DNA of 64,000 bases from Candidatus Bathyarchaeota archaeon (GCA_021158125.1 JAGGVF010000007.1:1-64000); one strand, 5' to 3'; shown: positions 45,717 through 54,489, numbered from the stretch's first letter. Notes: generated by a model not told the origin, from the sequence alone. A program made the numbers and translations.

Positions 45717-46820
45717 TTGATTCCGATAAATGCTCCGCAAATTGGGCGGGAAGAAATTGATGCAGTGATTAAAGTTTTGGAAAGCGGGGTCTTAACAACT
45801 GGTCTGGGGAAAGGCCCAAACGTGGAAAGATTTGAGAAGGCGTTCGCAGAATTTGTTAAGGCAAAATATGCAGTAGCAGTCAATAGTGGAACAGCCGCCC
45901 TGCACTCCGCCCTTCTAGCCATAGGAGTTTCAAGAGGAGATGAAGTTATACTTCCAAGCTTCACCTTTGTGGCAACAGCGGAAATGGTTGTTCTAGCAGG
46001 TGCAAAACCAATTTTCGTAGACATAGACCCAATCACATACACTGTAAATCCAGAGAAAATTGAAGAAGCCGTCACAGAGAAAACTAAGGCGATAATACCA
46101 GTAGACTTGTACGGGCTTTCAGCCGACATGCAAGTTATTAAGGAAATTGCGGAAAAACACGATTTAAAGATAATTGAGGACGCCGCACAGGCTCATGGAG
46201 CCCTATATAAGGGAAACCCGCCTGGAAAGTTCGCTGACATTGCCTGCTGGAGCTTTTATGCAAGTAAGAATATGACGACTGGGGAGGGGGGAATGCTAAC
46301 AACCGAAAATGAGGAATATGCGGAAAAACTACGTTATATTAGGTCTCATGGAGAGAAAGTGAAATATCGTTCCCATATGCTTGGGCATAACTACCGCATG
46401 CCAGAAATAGAAGCAGCAATAGGCTATGTTCAACTTAAAAAGCTTCCAAGCTTCCTTGAAAAAAGAAGGAGAAACGCCGAGATATTAACTGAAAAGCTTA
46501 AAGAAAACGATAGCCTTCAGCTTCCAAGCGAACCTGAAGGCTATAGGCACAGCTGGTACCTTTACACGATTAGACTGAAAAACGCCGACGCCACCCAGAG
46601 AAACAGTTTTGCCGAAGAATTAAGAAAACGCGGCATAGGCATTGGAATATACTATCATATTCCAATTCATCTGATGCCTTACTACCGTCAATTTGGAGAA
46701 TATAAACTTCCAGAAACAGAAAGAGCAGCTAACCAAGTCTTATCTTTACCTGTCCACCCCGGAGTCTCAGAGGAACAAGCCAGTTTTATAGCGGAAACAG
46801 TCATACAACTGCTAAGTTAG
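45717..46820 (+). CDS. DegT/DnrJ/EryC1 sugar aminotransferase
   Basis: A 367-aa PLP enzyme of the family that transaminates keto-sugar nucleotides for surface polysaccharides. PLP lysine lies in SFYASKNMTTGEGGM; SGTAALHSAL near 58-67 and EDAAQAHGALYKG near 155-167 are cofactor contacts, and GHNYRMPEIEAAIG completes the pattern. TTG 45717 after AAGGTGA gives the typical MIPINAPQIG start; a GTG at 45708 is the longer alternative. No glycosyltransferases adjoin. Confidence 0.88.
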   Translation: MIPINAPQIGREEIDAVIKVLESGVLTTGLGKGPNVERFEKAFAEFVKAKYAVAVNSGTAALHSALLAIGVSRGDEVILPSFTFVATAEMVVLAGAKPIFVDIDPITYTVNPEKIEEAVTEKTKAIIPVDLYGLSADMQVIKEIAEKHDLKIIEDAAQAHGALYKGNPPGKFADIACWSFYASKNMTTGEGGMLTTENEEYAEKLRYIRSHGEKVKYRSHMLGHNYRMPEIEAAIGYVQLKKLPSFLEKRRRNAEILTEKLKENDSLQLPSEPEGYRHSWYLYTIRLKNADATQRNSFAEELRKRGIGIGIYYHIPIHLMPYYRQFGEYKLPETERAANQVLSLPVHPGVSEEQASFIAETVIQLLS

Positions 46821-46905
46821 CCTCATTTAACAGTTAAGATTTATATGTTACCGTGTACTGCATACTATAATCCGTCTGAATTATGCTTATCTCCGAGGTA
46901 TCTGC

Positions 46906-48228
46906 ATGGCTAAAAAACGCGTTATTATAATGGGCGCAGCAGGAAGGGACTTCCATAACTTCAACGTATACTTTAGAGGAAACGACGAGTACGAAGTAGT
47001 TGCTTTCACCGCAACCCAAATTCCAGGCATAGAAGGCCGCACATACCCCCCTGAACTTGCAGGCCCTAACTATCCAAGTGGAATTCCAATTTATCCGGAA
47101 GAGGAACTGCCAAGTCTAATTAAGAAATTCAACGTTGATGAAGTGGTGTTCGCCTACAGCGATGTTTCCCACGAGTATGTCATGCATAAAGCATCAATTG
47201 CCCTAGCGGCAGGTGCAGACTTTAGGCTTATGGGGCCATCCACTACGATGCTTAAAGCGAAAGTTCCAGTTGTCTCGGTTTGTGCTGTTAGAACTGGAAG
47301 TGGAAAAAGTCAAACTTCAAGAAAAGTAGCGAAAATTTTGAGGTCAAACGGCTATCGGGTAGTTGTTATTAGACATCCAATGCCCTATGGAGATTTAAGG
47401 AAACAAGTTTGCCAAAGATTTGCAACATTCGAAGATTTAGACAAATACGAATGCACAATTGAGGAAAGAGAGGAATATGAACCGCACATAAGAAACGGGG
47501 TCATCGTCTACGCTGGTGTTGACTACGAAAAAATTCTGAGAGAAGCAGAGAAAGAAGCAGACGTAATCGTTTGGGACGGAGGAAACAACGACTTACCCTT
47601 CTATAAACCCGACCTACACATAGTTGTAGCCGACCCTCACAGGCCGGGGCATGAGCTGAAATATCATCCGGGAGAAGCAAATCTAAGGATGGCAAACGTA
47701 GTAGTAATAAACAAAGTTGACACTGCAGAGCCAGAAAACATAGAAAAAGTTGAAAATAACGTGAAAAAAGCTAATCCAAACGCCATAATAGTTAAAGCTG
47801 CTTCTCCAATGAAAGTTGATAACCCCGAACTTATCAAAGGGAAACGAGCCCTCGTAATCGAGGACGGCCCAACCCTGACACACGGCGAAATGCCCTACGG
47901 AATAGCAACTATAGCAGCCAAAAAATTAGGGGCAAGCGAAATCGTTGACCCAAGACCCTACGCGGTAGGTTCAATAATTGAAGCTTATAAAAAATACAAG
48001 CATTTAGGAGCCATACTACCGGCGCTTGGATATGGAGAACATCAAATCAGAGAATTAGAAGAAACAATAAATGCAACACCCTGCGATGTCGTCGTGGTAG
48101 GTACGCCGATCGACTTAAGAAGAATTGTAAAGATTAACAAGTCAGCCGTTTATGTTAGATATGAACTTCAGGAAGTAGGTTCACCGAACTTAGAGGAGAT
48201 ACTTAACAAACATTTCCCACCTAAATAG
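46906..48228 (+). CDS. cyclic 2,3-diphosphoglycerate synthetase-like GTPase
   Basis: A 440-aa protein. An N-terminal Rossmann-like start (VIIMGAAGRDFHNFNVYFR) is followed by a P-loop near residues 130-135 (RTGSGKSQTSRK), then DGGNND and VINKVD, which fits a P-loop NTPase. The whole matches the pattern of archaeal proteins annotated as cyclic 2,3-diphosphoglycerate synthetase, the enzyme making the thermoprotectant cDPG in Methanothermus. Many homologues occur in organisms without cDPG, so the activity is uncertain. ATG start; 12 bases before the next gene. Confidence 0.65.
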   Translation: MAKKRVIIMGAAGRDFHNFNVYFRGNDEYEVVAFTATQIPGIEGRTYPPELAGPNYPSGIPIYPEEELPSLIKKFNVDEVVFAYSDVSHEYVMHKASIALAAGADFRLMGPSTTMLKAKVPVVSVCAVRTGSGKSQTSRKVAKILRSNGYRVVVIRHPMPYGDLRKQVCQRFATFEDLDKYECTIEEREEYEPHIRNGVIVYAGVDYEKILREAEKEADVIVWDGGNNDLPFYKPDLHIVVADPHRPGHELKYHPGEANLRMANVVVINKVDTAEPENIEKVENNVKKANPNAIIVKAASPMKVDNPELIKGKRALVIEDGPTLTHGEMPYGIATIAAKKLGASEIVDPRPYAVGSIIEAYKKYKHLGAILPALGYGEHQIRELEETINATPCDVVVVGTPIDLRRIVKINKSAVYVRYELQEVGSPNLEEILNKHFPPK

Positions 48229-48240
48229 CGAGGGAAAAAC

Positions 48241-48618
48241 TTGAACGAAGAAAGTACCTCAAGAATACAAATAAAATTTATAATAGATGGAATAGGCGAA
48301 GCAGAAGGAGAATTAATACGTTACTTGGCTCCAAGAACCGTAGACGCCATAGTTAATCGGCTTCCAATTGAAGGAAGAGCCGCTCTGTGGAAGGAAGAAG
48401 TCTACTTTGAAATTCCAGTTAAAATGGGTGAGGAAAAAGCGAAATCTACGGTTGAAACTGGAACAATTGCCTACTGGCCTATGGGAAGCGCGCTCTGCAT
48501 ATTTTACGGTTCATCACAACCCTACAGCCCAGTAAACGTTGTTGGAAGGATAACTAAAAACCTAGAAATTTTCAAGCAAGTGAAGAGTGGAACTAAAATC
48601 CGAGTTGAAATTTTATAA
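48241..48618 (+). CDS. cyclophilin-like fold protein (TM1367-type)
   Basis: A 125-aa beta-barrel protein: KFIIDGIGEAEGELIRYLAPRT, RAALWKEEVYFEIPVK, TGTIAYWPMGSALCIFYG, then NVVGRI. This resembles the DUF369/TM1367 cyclophilin-like family; prolyl isomerase activity is not established for it. TTG start; likely co-transcribed with the upstream GTPase. Confidence 0.78.
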   Translation: MNEESTSRIQIKFIIDGIGEAEGELIRYLAPRTVDAIVNRLPIEGRAALWKEEVYFEIPVKMGEEKAKSTVETGTIAYWPMGSALCIFYGSSQPYSPVNVVGRITKNLEIFKQVKSGTKIRVEIL

Positions 48619-48718
48619 ATTTAAAATCATATTTTCAAAAATTAACTGTGTTCTCTTATTTTTAATTCATAAAATCTTTAAAAACTTGTAGAAAACTTTC
48701 CAGCGAAGGTTCAACTCA

Positions 48719-49102
48719 ATGCGAGCAACCGTTTCGGTTCTGTTACTTACGTTTATTACGGCAGTTAGCGCAGGCTTCCTTGTTTATCCATGGATTATGA
48801 GCTTCTTCAACAAAATTAGCACAACATTTCCTCAGAATTACCTTTACGTAAAAGAAACTCAAATAGATAATTCACATCTGAAGTTAGTTCTTGAAAATTC
48901 AGGGCAAGTTCCAATTGAAGTTTTCTCTGTAAAAGTGAACAATAATCCGGCGAAAGATGTGGATTTAGAACTCTTACCCGGTAGAAGTGCAAATCTAACC
49001 GTTGAGGGAGTCTATTCCAAAGGAAACACGTATCTAGTCCAAATTTTTTACAAAACCTACACGCTAACAAACAAGTTAGAAGTAACGATTAGATACGATT
49101 AA
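48719..49102 (+). CDS. small exported protein with N-terminal membrane helix
   Basis: A 127-aa protein: a hydrophobic N-terminus (RATVSVLLLTFITAVSAGFLVYPWI) and a beta-rich extracellular domain (SHLKLVLENSGQVPIEVFSV; LELLPGRSANLTVEG). The layout resembles archaeal type IV pilin-like or small immunoglobulin-like secreted proteins, but a clear class III cleavage site is not seen. Function unknown. Confidence 0.6.
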   Translation: MRATVSVLLLTFITAVSAGFLVYPWIMSFFNKISTTFPQNYLYVKETQIDNSHLKLVLENSGQVPIEVFSVKVNNNPAKDVDLELLPGRSANLTVEGVYSKGNTYLVQIFYKTYTLTNKLEVTIRYD

Positions 49103-49153
49103 TCTTAAAAGCTAATTATTCCGTTTTGTCAATAACGTTTAGGAGACGATTAT

Positions 49154-49501
49154 ATGGGATTTAAAGCTGTTCATTACACCGAAGTTAAAGTTGAGGAAGT
49201 TAAAGAAGAAGGATTCAAAGGAGTAACTGTAAGATGGCTAGTATCAAAGGAAGACGGCGCAGAAAATTTCGCTATGAGATGCTTTGAAATAAAACCTGGT
49301 GGGAAAACTGCTTTTCACTCTCACGACTGGGAGCATGAAGTCTTCGTCCTAAACGGTACGGGAAAAGTTAGATGCAACAACACAGTAAAGGAGATTAAAC
49401 CCGGCTACGTAGTCTTTATTCCAGCTAATTGCCCCCACAACTTTGAAAATTCCGGCGAAGAAATTCTGAGATTTCTATGTTTAATTCCATATAAGAAGTA
49501 A
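49154..49501 (+). CDS. cupin-domain protein
   Basis: A 115-aa single cupin barrel. Metal-binding motif 1 is GKTAFHSHDWEHEVFVLNG (His, His, Glu-His) and motif 2 is PANCPHNFENS. Small cupins like this bind Fe, Mn or Zn and may be isomerases, dioxygenases or sensors; the substrate is unknown. ATG after GGAGACG. Confidence 0.85.
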   Translation: MGFKAVHYTEVKVEEVKEEGFKGVTVRWLVSKEDGAENFAMRCFEIKPGGKTAFHSHDWEHEVFVLNGTGKVRCNNTVKEIKPGYVVFIPANCPHNFENSGEEILRFLCLIPYKK

Positions 49502-49553
49502 AATTTTCTTTTGTATCTTTGTTGTACATTTAAACGGAAAAATTTATTAAATA

Positions 49554-49578
49554 TTCCGATACAAGATATATATCGGAA
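49554..49578. promoter_or_regulatory. inverted-repeat operator candidate
   Basis: TTCCGATA and TATCGGAA form a perfect 8-bp inverted repeat with a 9-base spacer, just downstream of a TATA-like TTTATTAAATATT (49542-49554) and 28 bases before the ATG at 49606. The position over the expected transcription start suggests a repressor site for the small membrane protein gene. Confidence 0.45.
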
Positions 49579-49605
49579 ATAGACCTATTCGCAAAGTGAA
49601 CACCA

Positions 49606-49824
49606 ATGTTCGGAGCAATAATTTTCATAATATTCTTCGCAATCTTCACAACAGCCTCTATACTGCTCCCAGTCCAATTTTTCCCCGGAAGCCTACTAGA
49701 AAATCTGGCAATAATCCCTGACGAATACGAACAATACGTTTCCGCTATAACCAACGGCCTAATCTACAGTACAATAATATGGCTAATATCCTTGGCAATA
49801 AACAAAAAAATAAAGGAAGAATAA
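49606..49824 (+). CDS. small two-TM membrane protein
   Basis: A 72-aa protein with two hydrophobic helices (about 2-24 and 48-65) joined by a polar loop containing EDE-type acids (IPDEYEQYVSAI) and ending in KKIKEE. No family recognised. Its promoter carries a striking inverted repeat, so expression may be tightly controlled. Confidence 0.6.
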   Translation: MFGAIIFIIFFAIFTTASILLPVQFFPGSLLENLAIIPDEYEQYVSAITNGLIYSTIIWLISLAINKKIKEE

Positions 49825-49873
49825 TGCCAAATTCCTCAGCAAAGCATTTTAGGACATATCATAACTCTTAATT

Positions 49874-50320
49874 TTGATGAAAATGAGGAAATATGAAATA
49901 AAATTGAGACCCATAGGCTTTGTGAGAAAGAATTCTCAGAAAAATGAAACATCCAAAATCGTATTGTTTGATGAATTCAAGGAGGGATTAGAAGGGCTTA
50001 AAGATTTTTCCCACGCTTTCATAATCTTTTGGATGCATAAAGTATCTGAAGGGCAAAGGAAAATTTTGAAGGTTTATCCGAGAGGAAAACCAGAACTACC
50101 TTTAACCGGTGTTTTTGCAACTCGTTCACCTGCTAGACCCAACCCTATAGGATTAACTCTAGTTAGAATTCTGAAAGTTGAAGGGAACATTTTAACGGTC
50201 AAAGGGTTAGACGCCTTTGACATGACCCCTGTTTTAGATATAAAACCCTTTGGAAGAAGAAGTTTTAACGAAGAAGTTAGAGTTCCGGAATGGTGGAAGA
50301 GAATGAAAAACAGGGCTTAA
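49874..50320 (+). CDS. tsaA: TrmO-family tRNA t6A37 N6-methyltransferase
   Basis: A 148-aa protein of the TsaA/TrmO family: RPIGFVRKNS near 12-21, LEGLKDFSHAFIIFWMH, then GVFATRSPARPNPIGLTLVRI and GLDAFDMTPVLDIKP. The bacterial enzyme methylates t6A at position 37 of tRNA-Thr with SAM; the archaeal role is inferred. Start uncertain (TTG 49874, or ATG at 49877 or 49883). Confidence 0.88.
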   Translation: MMKMRKYEIKLRPIGFVRKNSQKNETSKIVLFDEFKEGLEGLKDFSHAFIIFWMHKVSEGQRKILKVYPRGKPELPLTGVFATRSPARPNPIGLTLVRILKVEGNILTVKGLDAFDMTPVLDIKPFGRRSFNEEVRVPEWWKRMKNRA

Positions 50321-50331
50321 ATTTGTTGATT

Positions 50332-50571
50332 TCATTCAACTTGGCTGGTTAAGCATGAAAGGAAGCCTGTCAGCCTTATTATGCTTCCACAAACGTTACA
50401 TCGGATTATAAGTTCTTCAAGTTCTTCTCCTTTCATTTTCGTCTCAATGATGCTGTAGACAGTTTCTGTTTCATCGTCTGGAGATATCAATGCGCCACAT
50501 TTCGGACATGGAAATGATCCGTCACCCTCTATCTCCATCAAATTAACCACATATTCAGATTTTTTAGCCAT
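50332..50571 (-). CDS. small zinc-ribbon protein
   Basis: A 79-aa protein with two CxxC pairs, CPKCG at residues 22-26 and CNVCG at 58-62, forming a single zinc ribbon around an acidic hairpin. No named family recognised; such proteins may bind nucleic acid or partner proteins. It is convergent with the trmO-like gene. Confidence 0.7.
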   Translation of the reverse strand: MAKKSEYVVNLMEIEGDGSFPCPKCGALISPDDETETVYSIIETKMKGEELEELIIRCNVCGSIIRLTGFLSCLTSQVE

Positions 50572-50714
50572 TTCATTTCACCTTTTGGATTTCACTGCTG
50601 GGAAGTGCTTATAATAATTTATGAATTCAGAATACAATTTCAACTCTGAAACTCAAAGCCAAATCTTAAGAGGAAGCAAGTACAACTTAACCTTAATAAG
50701 TAGGAGTTGAACCG

Positions 50715-51719
50715 TTGAAGAAAATCTTAAAGAATGTTCCTCCTCTCGGATGGGGCAAAAATATAGAATGCACATTTTTCGGCTCTTTAAATTCAGCCCT
50801 TCAGTTCTTAGGAGAACCAGTGAACTACGCTTATCTTATGGGGGTTTCAGCGGCAGCCTTCCGGTTAAAGTTTCACCAGCCAGAATGGTGTGCAAGTTCT
50901 CCAGACGCTGCGCTTGACGGCACCTATCCAGAAGCGGCGATGAAGGCAGTTGGCTATGAAGGCGAGTTCATAGTAAGGATGATACCCGGGCAAAAAGCGA
51001 TAGAAAAAATGTTCCAAATCATAAGGGAAGAAATAGATTCTGGAAAACCCCTTTTAGCCATAGGCCTCACAAGATTTCCAGATTGGGGAGTAATAGTCGG
51101 ATATGAAGGTGAAAAGATTCTTTGTAGAACCTACTACGACGAGGATGAAGAGTACTCCGTAGCTGAGGAATTTCCGTGGATAATGTTCAGAATGAAAAAG
51201 AAAGAAGAAAAACCTTCAACCGAAGAGAATATAATTAACTCTATTAAATTGGCCGTAGATATAGTAAACATACCAAGCATAGATCATTACGCAAATGGAA
51301 TAGCAGCCTACGACGCATGGATAAAAGACCTAGAGAACGAAGAAGCCTTTCAGAAAATGAATCAAAGAGAACTCTTCATACACTGGCACATAAACGGATG
51401 GATATACGACAGCCTCTACGACGCAAGGAACGCCGCTGTAAACTATCTTAGAAAAGCAACAAAGGAACTAAAAGGAAGAAATAAGGAAATCCTAAAAAAA
51501 GCAGCTGAAAAATTCGAGAAAGTAAGGGCAGAACTATTTGAAAACTGGATATACTTCACAATGCCCCACTGGATAAAGAAAGGAAAAACTTGGACGCCGA
51601 AAGCGGTAATAAACACTGACAAGTGGACAACAGAAATGAGAAAAAATGGGGCGGAAGCCCTAAAAAACATAAAAATCCTGGAAAAGAAAGCATTTGAAAC
51701 ACTTGAAAAAATAAAATAA
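50715..51719 (+). CDS. BtrH N-terminal / C39-like domain protein
   Basis: A 334-aa protein. The first 160 residues look like a papain/C39-type fold related to the BtrH N-terminal domain: GKNIECTFFGSLNSALQFLG with Cys19, and GKPLLAIGLTRFPDWGVIVGY near 114-134 where Cys/His would be found in peptidases. A helical C-terminal half (about 170-334) is unknown and contains HWHINGW. BtrH transfers an acyl group from a carrier protein; whether this one is enzymatic is open. Confidence 0.55.
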   Translation: MKKILKNVPPLGWGKNIECTFFGSLNSALQFLGEPVNYAYLMGVSAAAFRLKFHQPEWCASSPDAALDGTYPEAAMKAVGYEGEFIVRMIPGQKAIEKMFQIIREEIDSGKPLLAIGLTRFPDWGVIVGYEGEKILCRTYYDEDEEYSVAEEFPWIMFRMKKKEEKPSTEENIINSIKLAVDIVNIPSIDHYANGIAAYDAWIKDLENEEAFQKMNQRELFIHWHINGWIYDSLYDARNAAVNYLRKATKELKGRNKEILKKAAEKFEKVRAELFENWIYFTMPHWIKKGKTWTPKAVINTDKWTTEMRKNGAEALKNIKILEKKAFETLEKIK

Positions 51720-52126
51720 CGGAAAAACCGACTACTGAAATTTTAGAATGAAGTTTTAACCAATTTTTAACTTTTAGGCTTACAGAGAAGGGGCGTGGAT
51801 TTCTTCACTTTTTCATCAAGGAAACTTCATAGTCGTTTAGAAACCTCATTAAATGTTTCCCTTTCTCTTGCTTGCATACTGCGAATTCCAAATAACAATA
51901 GGTTAAAATAAAATTTCCTAAGGGCGAATTGGCGAAAATAAGTCTTAAAAAGAACTTATTCTCCATGCGTACAACATTGATACATGTTATGGGGTTTAAA
52001 GTCTAATTTTTATTCGGAATTGAACATAATACTTATATCGTAAGAAACAATAAACCAATCATGGATATATCCGAAAAAGAACATAATGTATAAGTGTAGA
52101 ACAAAAATACGTCTGGGTGATGAAGC
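51720..52126. other. 407-base gap with no supported gene
   Basis: AT-rich sequence with only very short ORFs (10-13 codons). I find no tRNA, C/D-box pattern or repeat that I can support. The last 60 bases contain TATA-like stretches (GTATAAGTG near 52088-52096) that may serve the small gene at 52127. Confidence 0.5.
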
Positions 52127-52408
52127 ATGTTAGAACCGCTCGTAGCGGCAATATGGATGGGTTTTGGCGCATATACATTGTGGTTTCTTACTTTAGCTAA
52201 AGAGTATGTGCCATTAACCACAGAGGAGGCAGAATTCCTGTGGAAACTCCATAAACAGTTTGACCAATGCAACGCCAAAACATGGCAAAAGATAACACAC
52301 AACGGAAAGATAGTCGGCTTCAAATGCGAATGCGGGTACCGATATGTACAAAGACGCCCAATAACAGCCAACTCGCCAGCCACCATTCAAATACCCCAAG
52401 CAAACTAA
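52127..52408 (+). CDS. unknown small membrane protein with Cys pair
   Basis: A 93-aa protein: an N-terminal membrane helix (about 2-24; LVAAIWMGFGAYTLWFLTLA), a helix (TTEEAEFLWKLHKQFD) and a possible Cys48...CECGY (residues 68-72) metal site near YVQRRPI. No family recognised. Another ORF in a different frame overlaps its last 142 bases and may be the next gene. Confidence 0.5.
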   Translation: MLEPLVAAIWMGFGAYTLWFLTLAKEYVPLTTEEAEFLWKLHKQFDQCNAKTWQKITHNGKIVGFKCECGYRYVQRRPITANSPATIQIPQAN

Positions 52409-52566
52409 CATCACCTAACATCGCACCCTTATTTAAAGAACAGAAGAATGATGAATTCATATGTAAAATTGCTAGGACGCCTAAGGAGATATCGCAGCTA
52501 ATAGAGCTGGGCTTCGAGTATGTATGCGAGCAGGATGGCTTAAAGTTCTTTAGGAAGAGGAAATAA
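52267..52566 (+). CDS. overlapping ORF with conserved-looking C-terminus
   Basis: A 99-codon ORF. Its first half is low-complexity and lies out of frame over the preceding gene. Its last 45 residues look like a real protein (FICKIARTPKEISQLIELGFEYVCEQDG, then KFFRKRK). That part has no ATG, GTG or TTG of its own near residue 50, and a TATA-like TTATTTAAA sits just before it. Either a real overlapping gene, a frameshifted C-terminal part of the gene at 52127, or a gene with a rare start codon. Confidence 0.35.
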   Translation: MQRQNMAKDNTQRKDSRLQMRMRVPICTKTPNNSQLASHHSNTPSKLTSPNIAPLFKEQKNDEFICKIARTPKEISQLIELGFEYVCEQDGLKFFRKRK

Positions 52567-52597
52567 GTATCGGGGGGTTCATCCAAAAGTATATAAA

Positions 52598-52706
52598 TGG
52601 TGCCGGGGGCGGGCTTCGAACCCGCGACCTCCAGATGTCCTATCTCCTAGGCCCCATTCTTCGAGATTATGAGTCTGGCGCCCTCACCAGGCTAGGCTAC
52701 CCCGGC
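52598..52706 (-). tRNA. tRNA-Met (CAT), elongator, with 31-base intron
   Basis: Acceptor GCCGGGG/CCCCGGC, A73 and encoded CCA. The exon anticodon arm is CCAGA-CTCATAA-TCTGG, anticodon CAT. A 31-base intron occupies 52637-52667, inserted after position 37, the canonical archaeal site cut by the bulge-helix-bulge endonuclease. T arm GCGGG-TTCGAAC-CCGC. The sequence is of the elongator, not initiator, type. Confidence 0.92.
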
Positions 52707-52917
52707 TACTTTTTCCGGATTCAGTATGATTTTGATTTGACGTCCCCTTATTTCATTTACGCTTTCTAAAGAATAGTGATCTATCTTTCTTGCAGAGATA
52801 TTCGAAGTTGACTTTCAGTAGCACTTGTATCTCGCCATTACAATCTTGATAGTAATCTGCGTATTGAAAAATTTAAAATAAGGGTATTGGAGTAATTGGT
52901 TCTGAAGTGGTGGGGAT

Positions 52918-53238
52918 ATGGCGTTTAGGGTTGTTTTTCTTGCTCATGCTCCCGACGCTGACGCTGAGAGGCATAGGTGCGTGGTTGATACTGGCAAGTA
53001 TAAACTATTCGTAGTAGTTGTTAAAAACCAGAGGGAAGCAGTTGAAGTTTGTAGAAAACTCGTTAGAGATGAAGGCATCCACTCTGTTCTGCTTTGTCCA
53101 GGATTTACGCATAGAGATGTCGCAGAAATAGCCGAAACCGTCGGAGAAAACGTCGGCGTCTTCGTAGCCAGAGGAGACGGTCCAAGCTACAGAGCCTCAA
53201 TGGAAACAATGAAAAAAGAAGGATGGTTTTCAAAATAA
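52918..53238 (+). CDS. conserved small protein, DUF6506-like
   Basis: A 106-aa alpha-beta protein with a strongly conserved-looking text: FLAHAPDADAERHRCVVDTG near 8-27, KLFVVVVKNQREAVEVCRKL, LLCPGFTHRDVAEIAE and VFVARGDGPSYRASMET. I associate this with a DUF (6506) of unknown function; the assignment is from memory. The preserved Asp, His and Cys residues suggest an enzyme or ligand-binding protein. Confidence 0.6.
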   Translation: MAFRVVFLAHAPDADAERHRCVVDTGKYKLFVVVVKNQREAVEVCRKLVRDEGIHSVLLCPGFTHRDVAEIAETVGENVGVFVARGDGPSYRASMETMKKEGWFSK

Positions 53239-53317
53239 GCCATCAAGTAAAAACGAAAATAATGCGGTTCACATTCTTTTAATCTTTCCTAACTGAAAAT
53301 GCAGAATCGTTACCGGT

Positions 53318-53641
53318 TTAGTTGTGTGAATTTCTAGCACATTTCTGTCTCCTTTTTGCTGAGTTTTTCTTGTGCCAGATTACTGCGCTTATGGCGAATG
53401 CTATGCCTGCTCCGAAAACTCCGCTTATTACGAGTAATAGCGTGGAGTTCGGATGTAGCGACAGTTTTTCAAGTTTGGCATATCGTTCCGACAGAAAGTT
53501 TATTTCATAAAATCCTTGAAAATCTCCATATCCGATGAGGAGGTAAACTATTTTAAACGTGTGTTCGCCTTCCTCATTTATCGCCTCTTTACGCCATGAA
53601 AAATTTGTTCCAATAGTGGACATATTAAGAACTTCTGTCAT
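53318..53641 (-). CDS. unknown protein with C-terminal TM helix
   Basis: A 107-aa protein with a polar, likely extracellular N-terminal part (about 1-63), one membrane helix (LLLVISGVFGAGIAFAISAVIW, about 68-89) and a basic cytoplasmic tail KKNSAKRRQK. No signal peptide is visible, so it may be the remnant of a longer exported protein. No family recognised. Confidence 0.45.
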   Translation of the reverse strand: MTEVLNMSTIGTNFSWRKEAINEEGEHTFKIVYLLIGYGDFQGFYEINFLSERYAKLEKLSLHPNSTLLLVISGVFGAGIAFAISAVIWHKKNSAKRRQKCARNSHN

Positions 53642-53784
53642 TTCTCTTCTATGGGCTCCTTGGAACTTTATCTGCTATAATTTTTGATTATCTTTCTTTG
53701 AAACCGGAAATTCATTTTCTTTTAGAATAGCCGACGTTTCGTTGCTATTGTTTGGTTTGTGATAGGCATCTTCTCTTTATTTTG

Positions 53785-54489
53785 CTATCTTTCTAATCTT
53801 CTAATGTTTCCTTCTCTCTTACCTATGTAAACGATGTCGGCTGTTTCTATGAAAATGCCTGTTTCAACCACGCCTGGGATAAGCTTTATTTTTTGATTGA
53901 GCTCTATTGCGTTCATTATTTTTCCGAAGTTTACGTCTAAAATGTAGTTTCCGTTGTCAGTAATTACGGGTCCAACCTTTCCTTTTCCTTCTCTTAGTTT
54001 GGGTTTTCCTCCTAGCTCTTCGATTTTTGAAATTACATGTTTTAGTGCAAAGGGTAATATTTCTATTGGGACTGGTTGGTTTTCGCCAAGATTTTTTGTA
54101 AGTTTTGTTTCGTCGGCAACTATTATGACCAACTTGGAGCATGAAGCCACAATTTTCTCTCTTGCTAGTGCTCCACCCATTCCTTTAATTAGATTTAGTT
54201 TTTTGTCGATTTGGTCTGCACCGTCTATTGTCAAGTCAATGACTGGGTGTTCGTCGAGAGTTGTGGTGGGTATCCCATATTTTACCGCTAAGTAAAATGC
54301 TTGACTCGAAGTTGGTATCCCAAATATTTCTAGGTCTTCCTCACGTATTTTTCGGCTAATCTCAGCTATGGCATAAGCAGCTGTGCTTCCGCTTCCTAAC
54401 CCTACGATGAACCCGTCTTTTACATGCTTTATTGCTTCTATGGCAGCATTTTTCTTTGCTTTTTCTTTCCAATCAATTTTAGGCTTCAA
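53785..54489 (-). CDS. rpiA: ribose-5-phosphate isomerase A
   Basis: A 234-aa enzyme interconverting ribose 5-phosphate and ribulose 5-phosphate. Motifs: GLGSGSTAAYAIAE near 31-44, DLTIDGADQIDKKLNLIKGMGGAL near 85-108 with the catalytic acid, ADETKL near 126, and the strand LREGKGKVGPVITDNGNYILD. Its start overlaps the 3' end of the coiled-coil gene upstream by 11 bases. Confidence 0.94.
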   Translation of the reverse strand: MKPKIDWKEKAKKNAAIEAIKHVKDGFIVGLGSGSTAAYAIAEISRKIREEDLEIFGIPTSSQAFYLAVKYGIPTTTLDEHPVIDLTIDGADQIDKKLNLIKGMGGALAREKIVASCSKLVIIVADETKLTKNLGENQPVPIEILPFALKHVISKIEELGGKPKLREGKGKVGPVITDNGNYILDVNFGKIMNAIELNQKIKLIPGVVETGIFIETADIVYIGKREGNIRRLER

